Below, one piece after another: positions 1 through 5,817 of a stretch of DNA of 5,817 nucleotides. Position numbers and translations under genes: made by a program. The notes beneath the pieces are model-generated. The model made no database searches and was not told the origin of the DNA. It saw nothing but the letters and a program-made list of their open reading frames with translations. The stretch lies in the NCBI GenBank assembly GCA_003221825.1, contig QHUE01000060.1, positions 1 through 5,817 of the forward strand, written 5' to 3'. Numbering within the stretch: position 1 is the stretch's first letter; the number at the start of each line of letters is the position of its first letter. The DNA is from Gemmatimonadota bacterium. GTDB taxonomy: Bacteria > Gemmatimonadota > Gemmatimonadetes > Gemmatimonadales > GWC2-71-9.

Positions 1-759
1 GCCGATAACGCGTGCGGCGCCGCCGGCGTGGGCGCGATCACTCGCGGTGAAGCGGTATCGAGCTGGGGCACATCCGGGACGGTGTTGGCACCCACGGCAG
101 AGCCACGCGTGGACCCAAAGCTGCGAGCGCACACATTCTGCCACGTCGCGCCGGGTGTGTGGTACGTGATAGGGGTCGTGCTATCGGCTGGAGGCGCGTT
201 CGCGTGGTTTCGGGATCAATGCGCCCGCGAGCTGCCCGAGGATGAGCGCGACGAGCGCCTCGTCGCTGAAGCGGCCATAATCCCTGCTGGAGCAGACGGC
301 GTGACATTTCTTCCCTACCTGCAGGGAGAGCGGACGCCGCATCGGGACGCGTCGCTGCGGGCCGCGTTTACCGGACTCAGTCTCGCGCACTCACGCGCGC
401 ACATGACGCGGGCCGTGCTCGAGGGCGTATGTTTTGCGCTGCGTGACTCACTCGAGATTCTCAAGGAGCTCGGCCTCACGCCGGCTCATCTCTTGCTGAC
501 GGGCGGCGGTGCGAAGAGCGCGTTCATCAGGCAGCTGCAGGCCGACATCTTCGGCCTTCCCGTGACCACTGTGAACCGCGAGGAGGGCGGGGCGTACGGC
601 GCGGCATTGCTGGCCGCCGTCGGAACGGGCGCGTTCCCCGATCTCATGACTGCCGCGCAACGGACGCTGACGCGTCAGGCCTTGTCGCCGCCGAATCCGG
701 AGATGCACCGGGCGTACGACCCTATCTATCGCCGGTTCCACAGGAGCCTGTTACGGTGA
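1..759 (+). CDS. xylB: Xylulokinase-type FGGY carbohydrate kinase, C-terminal half (5' partial)
   Basis: Cytoplasmic kinase expected to phosphorylate D-xylulose (or a related ketopentose) with ATP, giving xylulose 5-phosphate for the pentose phosphate pathway. The reading frame is open from base 1, so the gene starts outside the window; 252 residues are visible, about half of the usual ~485. The first codons read ADNACGAAGVGA, matching the xylulokinase GGDN-AA-G segment, so the Asp at bases 4-6 should be the catalytic base (Asp233 in E. coli XylB). WGTSGTVLAP follows, then LSAGGAFAWFRD, typical of XylB. The FGGY C-terminal ATP-binding motif TGGGAKS lies at 499-519, and EEGGAYGAALLAAVG begins at 580. 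A GTG at base 28 is only an internal codon. The stop overlaps the next gene by 4 bp, implying co-transcription and coupled translation. Specificity within FGGY kinases (xylulose versus ribulose or others) cannot be proved from this half; the match to xylulokinase is strong. Confidence 0.9.
   Translation, partial: ADNACGAAGVGAITRGEAVSSWGTSGTVLAPTAEPRVDPKLRAHTFCHVAPGVWYVIGVVLSAGGAFAWFRDQCARELPEDERDERLVAEAAIIPAGADGVTFLPYLQGERTPHRDASLRAAFTGLSLAHSRAHMTRAVLEGVCFALRDSLEILKELGLTPAHLLLTGGGAKSAFIRQLQADIFGLPVTTVNREEGGAYGAALLAAVGTGAFPDLMTAAQRTLTRQALSPPNPEMHRAYDPIYRRFHRSLLR
742..746 (+). promoter_or_regulatory. Ribosome binding site for the exported hydrolase gene
   Basis: AGGAG lies 9 bases before the GTG at 756, inside the last codons of the kinase gene. 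It supports the GTG as the true start, as does the Tat signal that follows immediately. The GTGA overlap (756-759) is a classic translational-coupling arrangement. Confidence 0.7.
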
Positions 760-2516
760 GCAATCCTCTCTCGCGTCGAGACTGGTTGAGGGTCGTCGGA
801 GCGGCGGGCGCTGGTGCGATGATTCCTGTCCCCACCCGCCCCACCGCCCCCGTGCTTCCGCTCACATCCACGAGCGAAGTCTTCGTGCCGCCGCGCGGGC
901 GCGCATTCCAGAAGTTCAGCTTCGATTTCCCCGAACCGTCGGTCGAGTTCAACGGCATGCGGTTCAGCGTGCTCGTCTTCACGCGCGAGAACGCGTATGG
1001 CCTCGATGCGAGCCAGATGACCGCGCAGGCGACGGACACGGGGGGGGGCCTCGAGCTGAGCGCCGGCGGGCTCGTGTGGGCCGGCGGCCAGGAGCGCGCG
1101 CCCGGGCGCGTCACCGCCCGGTTTCGAACGGAGGGGAACGCGATCCTGTGCGACGTGAGTGTTGAAATGGACCGGCCCATCAAGGCCGTCACGACCGTCG
1201 TGCGCGGTATCCCGCGCGGCAAGCTCTCGAGCGGCGGCGAGCCGTTCGATCCGCAAGACAACGAGATCCTCTGGGGCTACCCCTTCGGTGGCGGCGATCT
1301 GTTCGGCGGCAACAGCGCCGGCGGCATGGGGACGCCGCTCGCTGTGGTGCAGAGCGGCGAGCAAAACTTCGTCGCACTCTCCTCGCTCGACGACCGCGTA
1401 CGGACCAAACGCTTCTACTTCCAGCCGGGGGCGCAGGGCTATCGCGTCGAGCTGGTGCACGAGGTCGAGGGCTGGCTCGACCAGCCGCGGGTCCAGGTCC
1501 CTACCTGGCGGATCGCGCGCGAGGCGACGCTCAACGCCGCGGTCGCTCCGCACTACGCCCACCTCGCGCGTGCCTATCACTTCCCGCCCTGGGAGAGCCG
1601 TGCGGATGTCCCCATCTGGCTGCGCCGCACGGCGCTCGTCGTGACGCTGCACGGGATGCACTACACGGGCTACGTCTTCAACGATTACGCCAGGATGCTC
1701 GAGATCCTGAAGTGGATCGCGACGCAGATTCCCGCCGACCGAGTGCTTGCGTTCATCTCGGCGTGGGACGGCCGCTACTACTGGGACTATCCCGAGTACC
1801 GCGCGGCGGAGCGGCTCGGGGGCGAAGCCGGATTCCGCCGCCTCGTGAAGGAAGCGCAGCGACTCGGTTTCCGCATCATGCCGATGTTCGGCGCCAATGC
1901 CGCGAACCGCCACCAGCCGTCGTTCGCGGCCATGGCCGATGCCGCGACCGCCAAGGTGGACGGCGACACGATGGATCTGAACTGGGTGGACTGGGACAAC
2001 GACCGCCACCAGGAGGGGTGGCTCGCGTACATGAACCTGGGCGTCGAGTCGTGGCGGCGCTGGCTCACCGGCCGCATCGCCGACGCCATCGAGCGCTACG
2101 GCGTGGACGCCTACTTCCTCGACATCATCGGCGGCTGGACGAACAACACGCGCGGCGACATGCACGACGGTGCCCGCCGCCTCGTCGCGGACCTGCGCCA
2201 GAAATACCCGCAGGTGTTGTGCTGTGGCGAGTTCCTCTACGACGCGCTACTCGAGTTCATCCCGCTCTACCACGTGTACTCGCCGCACGGCGTGCCGTAC
2301 GCCCGCTTCTTCTCGCACCTGTCGGCTCCGGCGCCAGTCCGCGGCTCGAGCGGTGTGCACGAGTCGGGGTTCGGGCGCTGGAATGCGGAGAGCCTGGGCT
2401 TGTCACAGCGTGAAGGGCTGATCCCGACCCTGATGGTGGTGGACGACACCTTCACCAAATACCGCGACCAGATGGCCGCGGTGATTGCGAAAGCGAAGGC
2501 CTGGGCGCCGGCCTGA
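756..2516 (+). CDS. Tat-exported putative glycoside hydrolase, beta-sandwich plus TIM barrel, family unassigned
   Basis: 586-aa protein that I do not recognise as a characterised family. Residues 6-12 read SRRDWLR, a twin-arginine signal followed by a small-residue hydrophobic stretch to about residue 22, so it is probably exported folded. Residues ~45-270 look beta-rich and resemble the N-terminal sandwich of GH36-like enzymes. From ~285 onward the pattern is a TIM barrel: AWDGRYYWDYPEY at 336-348, then GGEAGFRRLVKEA and LGFRIMPMFGANAAN at 370-384, WVDWDND at 410-416, VDAYFLDIIGG centred on D456, and GEFLYD with E492. An Asp at the end of one strand and a Glu ~36 residues later match the nucleophile and acid/base placement of retaining alpha-glycosidases such as GH13 and GH36; those roles are inferred. 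The arrangement recalls DUF6259/GH36-like proteins from memory. It starts at GTG 756, coupled to the upstream kinase, so its product is likely used in the same sugar pathway. A lipid or cell-wall anchor is not seen. Confidence 0.8.
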   Translation: MSNPLSRRDWLRVVGAAGAGAMIPVPTRPTAPVLPLTSTSEVFVPPRGRAFQKFSFDFPEPSVEFNGMRFSVLVFTRENAYGLDASQMTAQATDTGGGLELSAGGLVWAGGQERAPGRVTARFRTEGNAILCDVSVEMDRPIKAVTTVVRGIPRGKLSSGGEPFDPQDNEILWGYPFGGGDLFGGNSAGGMGTPLAVVQSGEQNFVALSSLDDRVRTKRFYFQPGAQGYRVELVHEVEGWLDQPRVQVPTWRIAREATLNAAVAPHYAHLARAYHFPPWESRADVPIWLRRTALVVTLHGMHYTGYVFNDYARMLEILKWIATQIPADRVLAFISAWDGRYYWDYPEYRAAERLGGEAGFRRLVKEAQRLGFRIMPMFGANAANRHQPSFAAMADAATAKVDGDTMDLNWVDWDNDRHQEGWLAYMNLGVESWRRWLTGRIADAIERYGVDAYFLDIIGGWTNNTRGDMHDGARRLVADLRQKYPQVLCCGEFLYDALLEFIPLYHVYSPHGVPYARFFSHLSAPAPVRGSSGVHESGFGRWNAESLGLSQREGLIPTLMVVDDTFTKYRDQMAAVIAKAKAWAPA

Positions 2517-2520
2517 TCAG
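2513..2520. other. Abutting convergent stop codons in the palindrome CTGATCAG
   Basis: The TGA of the forward hydrolase (2514-2516) is followed directly by the TGA of the reverse GH127 gene (TCA on the plus strand, 2517-2519). There is no intergenic base between the two genes and no hairpin plus T-run nearby, so any terminators must lie inside the opposing coding sequence or termination must be factor-dependent. Confidence 0.9.
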
Positions 2521-4997
2521 CGCGGGGCGTCTCCTCGAATCATCCGCAAACCGAACACCGTGGCGATCTTGCCGCCCGTCTTTGTTTCGAACCGCACGGT
2601 GACCTTGCTCTTGCCCCGCACGAGCGCCGTGGGGACGGGGTACTCGACGTCGTAGAAGCGCGGGGGGTCGGCGAACGCGACCTGTTGGGTTCCGACTTGC
2701 GTGCGATCTACGAGAATCGCGAAGTCCGCGGGTGTACCGCGCCGGTCCCCGGAGTAGTAGGTCGCGATCAGCGTCATCGGGTGAACGGGCTCGACCGGCA
2801 GATCGTACGAGAACCACGTCGTACCGTAGCGGCCGGGGCGGCCGAGGATGCGCTGCGGGAAGGCGTTGTCCCCCGCCTGATAATTGAACTGGCGCTCGAA
2901 CACGGTTTCGCCTGGCTGGAGCCACGCGAGCGTCGCGGCCTCGAGGCGTCGCAGCCGCTCCGCCTCCGCGGTGTAGGCCGCCTTCTGGACTTCCCACTCC
3001 GCCGGGGTGAAGAGATCCCAGTAGGTCGAGTACGTGCGCCGGTGCAAGCGGTAGAACGACATCAGGCTCACGGTCCGCGCGCGTCCCGTGCCGTCGGGCT
3101 CCCGGCCGGCATTTGTCGTGAAGTTTCCCGGCTCGTCAGCCGGCTTGACCCAATCCGCCACCGACGCGCTCTCCGTGACGAACACGGGAACCGTGGGCGG
3201 CGGCTCGAGAGCCTCGCCTTCCACTTGGCCGCGCCGGCGCTCCGGCCCGATATCGCCCGCGAGGACCAGTGGCCCCCACATGATGGACGCGCGCTTGGGA
3301 TTGTCGGGCAGCGGCTCGAGGCGTAGCGACTTGGGCAGCGTAACCTCGACGACGTCGCCGCTCTTCCATGTCCGCGCAATCTCGACGTAGGAGCCCGCGG
3401 GGAAGGGCCACTCGTACGACCCGCGGCGCGGCTGGCCGCTGTCGCTCGCAGCGGTCGCCGGCTGCTCGACTACCGTGCCGTTCACAGTGACCCGGTAGTC
3501 GTCCGTCACCCAATAGGGGCGGCGCATAGCCATCGTGAACGACTTGGGCGACTTGAGCGTGAACGTCAGCTTCGCGCGCTCCCCGTCCGGGAAATCGGTG
3601 TCCATCGTAAGCCGTACGCCCGCGGCGCTCCACTCCGCCGTCGAGGGCGCGAACAGATTCACCCACAGCCGGTCGCCCGCTTCGTAGTACAGGCCCAGGC
3701 CGTGGTATCCAGGACTCTCCATGCCGGTCCCGACGTCGCACGTGAAGCTGTGATCCATATCCTGATACTCGTGCGTCACGCCGCGGCCGACCGGGACCAT
3801 ATAGCACACGCGTCCGTCCACGGGGTCTATGGACGCGAGGATGTGGTTGAACAGCGCACGCTCGTGGTAATCGGCGTAGTGAGCGTCCGGCTGGAACGAG
3901 AACAGCGTCCGCGTGAGCTTCAGCATGTTGTAGGTGTTGCACGTCTCGCACGTGCGCCCGTCCACGCGGTCGTTCAGGCGGTCGGGAGGCCCGAAGTACT
4001 CGTCCGTGCCGTGGCCGCCGCTGGAAAAACTGTGGTGTTGGGTCACGCGATCCCAGAAGAACGCGGCGGCGAGGAGATCGGCGGGCTGGCCGGTGGAGCG
4101 ATAGCGCTCGGCCGATCCAATGAGCTTCGGCACCTGAGTGTTGCCGTGCTTGCCCGAGAGATCGTCCTGGTGGCGCTCGAGCGGCGTGATGAACGCGCGG
4201 TGCTCGAACGCGTACGACAGCTTGAGCCAGCGGGCGTCCCCCGTGTCGGCGTAGAGGTCCACGAGCACCTCGTTCATCCCGCCGAACTCGGTGTTCATCA
4301 TGTGCTGGAGCTGCTCGTCGTTGAGCCGCGAGAGAATCCCCTCGGCCCACGCCGCGAACTTCGTTTCCACCTCGAGTGCCATGTGGTTGCCGGTGTGGCG
4401 GTAGGCGTCCCGCAGCCCCGCATACGTTTTGTGCAGCGTGTACCAGGGCGACCACAGGCCGTTGAGGTCGAAGGCCGCCGAGCGGATCTCGCCCTTCGCG
4501 AGGCGCGCGAATGCCTCGCGCCCGCCCTCGAGCGCGCTCAGGTAGCCGTCGCCGTGCTTGTCCTGGACCTCCTTCAGCTCCCCTACGATGTAATCGGCTC
4601 TGGTCTTGAAGCGCGCGTCGCCCGTCGCCGCGAACATGAGACTCACTGCCGAGAGGTGATGGCCCGCGATGTGGCCGGTGAGATTGCGGCCACCGCCGTC
4701 CCAGCCGTCGTACGGTTCAGCTTTGCGCGGGAGTCCCGCGCGTTCACGGTAGTAGGCGAGCATCCGGTCCGGATCGAGCCGCAGCAGGTAGCTCGCCATC
4801 AGCTCCTGCGCGTGCTTCAGCGGCCCGCCCGTAAGCCGCACCGCCGACAGGGGTAATGGCCGGGCGCGGACCGTGCCCGCTTCACCCGCCGGATGCGGAG
4901 CGGTGGCGACCGCCTCACCGAGTGCGGGCCGGCCGAAGAGTGCCGACGCCCCGGCGCCGAGACCGAGCTTCAGGGCGTTACGGCGAGACAGCGTCAT
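2517..4997 (-). CDS. Tat-exported GH127/DUF1680-type beta-L-arabinofuranosidase
   Basis: 826-aa enzyme expected to release terminal beta-L-arabinofuranose from plant glycans or glycoproteins outside the cytoplasmic membrane. Residues 4-10 read SRRNALK, a clear Tat signal, with cleavage likely around 27-33. The alpha/alpha-barrel domain begins near 48, with PLSAVRLTGGPL and the GRNLTGHIAGHHLSA segment at 103-117. By comparison with B. longum HypBA1, E333 in GGHGTDEYFG fits the acid/base (E322), E351 and C353 in CETCNTYNM fit zinc ligands E338 and C340, and C420 in FTCDVGTGME fits the nucleophile Cys417. The next residue is D421, where family members usually have a second Cys (C418). A beta-rich domain of about 126 residues (701-826) is added at the C terminus; HypBA1 is only ~658 aa. 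The ATG at 4997 is chosen for its strong Shine-Dalgarno and signal peptide. The frame stays open upstream to 5702, but that extension is antisense to the symporter and lacks signal character. Arabinofuranosidase specificity is family-level inference. Confidence 0.9.
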   Translation of the reverse strand: MTLSRRNALKLGLGAGASALFGRPALGEAVATAPHPAGEAGTVRARPLPLSAVRLTGGPLKHAQELMASYLLRLDPDRMLAYYRERAGLPRKAEPYDGWDGGGRNLTGHIAGHHLSAVSLMFAATGDARFKTRADYIVGELKEVQDKHGDGYLSALEGGREAFARLAKGEIRSAAFDLNGLWSPWYTLHKTYAGLRDAYRHTGNHMALEVETKFAAWAEGILSRLNDEQLQHMMNTEFGGMNEVLVDLYADTGDARWLKLSYAFEHRAFITPLERHQDDLSGKHGNTQVPKLIGSAERYRSTGQPADLLAAAFFWDRVTQHHSFSSGGHGTDEYFGPPDRLNDRVDGRTCETCNTYNMLKLTRTLFSFQPDAHYADYHERALFNHILASIDPVDGRVCYMVPVGRGVTHEYQDMDHSFTCDVGTGMESPGYHGLGLYYEAGDRLWVNLFAPSTAEWSAAGVRLTMDTDFPDGERAKLTFTLKSPKSFTMAMRRPYWVTDDYRVTVNGTVVEQPATAASDSGQPRRGSYEWPFPAGSYVEIARTWKSGDVVEVTLPKSLRLEPLPDNPKRASIMWGPLVLAGDIGPERRRGQVEGEALEPPPTVPVFVTESASVADWVKPADEPGNFTTNAGREPDGTGRARTVSLMSFYRLHRRTYSTYWDLFTPAEWEVQKAAYTAEAERLRRLEAATLAWLQPGETVFERQFNYQAGDNAFPQRILGRPGRYGTTWFSYDLPVEPVHPMTLIATYYSGDRRGTPADFAILVDRTQVGTQQVAFADPPRFYDVEYPVPTALVRGKSKVTVRFETKTGGKIATVFGLRMIRGDAPR

Positions 4998-5001
4998 AGG
5001 G

Positions 5002-5010
5002 CACCTCCTT
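5002..5010 (-). promoter_or_regulatory. Strong Shine-Dalgarno deciding the GH127 start
   Basis: On the minus strand AAGGAGGTG lies four bases before the ATG at 4997, with GGAGG about 6 bases away. This near-perfect match to the anti-Shine-Dalgarno sequence fixes the start just ahead of the Tat signal and rules out the long in-frame upstream extension. I could not find a convincing -35/-10 pair for this gene in the 60-bp spacer. Confidence 0.85.
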
Positions 5011-5020
5011 ATGGGCTTTC

Positions 5021-5048
5021 TTGACACTCGTTCGGTGAGGTGTAGTCT
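5021..5048 (+). promoter_or_regulatory. Candidate sigma70-type promoter for the symporter gene
   Basis: A perfect -35 hexamer TTGACA (5021-5026) is followed after 16 bases by TAGTCT (5043-5048), which keeps the most conserved -10 positions (T1, A2, T6). It lies in the 60-bp divergent spacer and points towards the symporter. Transcription would start near 5055, only about three bases before the ATG at 5058. The -35 box is convincing; the -10 is only 3 of 6. Confidence 0.5.
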
Positions 5049-5057
5049 GGGCTCGCA

Positions 5058-5817
5058 ATGTCTGGCCTCGATTGGCTCTTCATCGGCCTGTATTTCGGCC
5101 TGCTGCTCGGGATCACCTGGCGGGTGATCCGCCGCAGTAAGGATACGGCCGCCGACTACTTCCTGGCGAGCCGCAACCTCGGCTGGTTCATCGTCGGCGC
5201 GTCCATCTTTGCATCGAACATCGGCTCGGAGCATCTGGTGGGCCTCGCCGGCGCCGGGGCGACCAGCGGCGTGGCGCTCGCGCATTACGAGCTGCACGCC
5301 TGGTGCCTGCTCGTGCTCGCCTGGGTGTTCGTGCCCTTCTACATGCGCTCGATGGTGTACACGATGCCCGAGTTCCTCGAGCGGCGGTTCTCGCCGGGGG
5401 CGCGCTGGGTCCTGTCGATCATTTCGCTCGTGGCGTACGTCCTCACCAAGTTCGCGGTCGGGATCTTCGCCGGAGGCGTCGTTTTCGCCACGCTGCTGCC
5501 AGAGGCTCATCTGCGCCTCTTCGGCGCGACGCTCAGCGCGTTCTGGGTCGGCTCGGTAGCCGTGGTTGCCCTGACGGGGATCTACACCATCGCGGGCGGC
5601 ATGCGAGGCGTGGCCTATACCGACGCAGCGCAAACCATCATTCTCATCATAGGATCCGTGCTGATCACCGTGTTCGGCCTGGCGCGGCTCGGCGGCTGGC
5701 ACGAGCTCCGCGCCGCATTGCCTTCGGACATGTTCAATCTCTGGAAGCCGCTCATTCCAGCAGGTATGGAAGGCACGTGGTCGCCGGTGCGGGAGACCTC
5801 GCGCATCGCCTGGTACT
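5058..5817 (+). CDS. SSS/SGLT-family sodium:sugar symporter, N-terminal part (3' partial)
   Basis: Inner-membrane transporter of the solute:sodium symporter family, expected to import a sugar with Na+. The frame is open to the window edge; 253 residues are visible of a likely 500-600. Several hydrophobic segments are seen (about 4-22, 42-66, 80-97, 117-146, 161-179, 190-210). ASIFASNIGSEHLVGLAG (48-65) closely follows the SGLT helix with ASNIGSGHFVGLAG; H59 matches His83 of human SGLT1. E78 in HYELHAW matches the sugar-contacting Glu of SGLT1 (FEW) and vSGLT (Glu88, YEW). YTMPEFLERRF (101-111) and YTIAGGMRGVAYTDAAQ (176-192) are family signatures. These point to the sugar branch rather than proline or pantothenate transporters. 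ATG 5058 is the only reasonable start, since an in-frame TAG sits at 5043-5045. It is transcribed divergently from the GH127 gene, so it probably imports a sugar that enzyme releases. The exact sugar is unknown. Confidence 0.92.
   Translation, partial: MSGLDWLFIGLYFGLLLGITWRVIRRSKDTAADYFLASRNLGWFIVGASIFASNIGSEHLVGLAGAGATSGVALAHYELHAWCLLVLAWVFVPFYMRSMVYTMPEFLERRFSPGARWVLSIISLVAYVLTKFAVGIFAGGVVFATLLPEAHLRLFGATLSAFWVGSVAVVALTGIYTIAGGMRGVAYTDAAQTIILIIGSVLITVFGLARLGGWHELRAALPSDMFNLWKPLIPAGMEGTWSPVRETSRIAWY

Noticed and set aside
726..2165. 479-codon minus-strand open frame opposite the forward hydrolase
   Set aside because: Arg/Ala/His/Val-rich composition with no domain motifs; it is an antisense shadow of a well-supported gene in GC-rich DNA.
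2498..2513. GGCC...GGCC short hairpin before the convergent stops as a terminator
   Set aside because: The stem is only 4 bp, lies in coding sequence and has no following T-run.
3136..4455. 439-codon minus-strand open frame within the GH127 gene
   Set aside because: Same strand, shifted frame, Arg/Pro-rich and motif-free; the GH127 frame carries the catalytic motifs.
3702..4856. 384-codon plus-strand open frame opposite the GH127 gene
   Set aside because: Val/Arg/Glu-rich shadow with no recognisable motif or ribosome binding site.
5002..5042. Inverted repeat CACCTC...GAGGTG in the divergent spacer as an operator
   Set aside because: Arms are only 6 bp and 29 bases apart; the left arm is simply the Shine-Dalgarno of the GH127 gene.
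4998..5702. In-frame N-terminal extension of the GH127 gene to 1061 aa
   Set aside because: It is antisense to the symporter, strongly charged and low in complexity, and would bury the Tat signal inside the protein; a near-perfect SD supports the start at 4997.

Overview
The window comes from a high-GC, soil-type bacterium. Two secreted enzymes with twin-arginine (Tat) signals and an SGLT-like sodium symporter would fit a Gemmatimonadota or Acidobacteriota genome, but that assignment is inference from protein style alone. All of the sequence is accounted for by four genes and one 60-bp divergent promoter region. There are no RNA genes, insertion sequences, CRISPR arrays or gene-free stretches over 300 bases.

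Layout: (1) 1-759 (+) is the C-terminal half of a xylulokinase-type FGGY sugar kinase, cut by the left edge. (2) 756-2516 (+) overlaps it by 4 bp (GTGA). It encodes a 586-aa Tat-exported protein that looks like a two-domain glycoside hydrolase (beta-sandwich then TIM barrel), with candidate carboxylates D456 and E492; I cannot assign it to a named characterised family. (3) 2517-4997 (-) is convergent, with its stop codon directly abutting the previous one. It encodes an 826-aa Tat-exported GH127/DUF1680-type beta-L-arabinofuranosidase with an extra C-terminal beta-rich domain and a Cys-to-Asp change at one expected zinc ligand. (4) 5058-5817 (+) is divergent from the GH127 gene and encodes the N-terminal 253 residues of an SSS/SGLT-family sodium:sugar symporter, cut by the right edge.

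Together these look like part of a pentose- or plant-glycan-utilisation locus. Two exported hydrolases release sugars outside the cytoplasmic membrane, a sodium-coupled symporter imports them, and a cytoplasmic FGGY kinase phosphorylates the ketopentose for the pentose phosphate pathway. The pairing of an arabinofuranosidase with a xylulokinase-like kinase suggests a mixed arabinose/xylose substrate such as arabinoxylan or pectic side chains, or that one enzyme has a specificity different from its family label.

The main points for a second look are the unassigned TIM-barrel enzyme, the altered metal/nucleophile site of the GH127 protein, and a consensus -35 box so close to the symporter ATG that its mRNA may be leaderless. 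I saw no evidence for a wholly new type of system.
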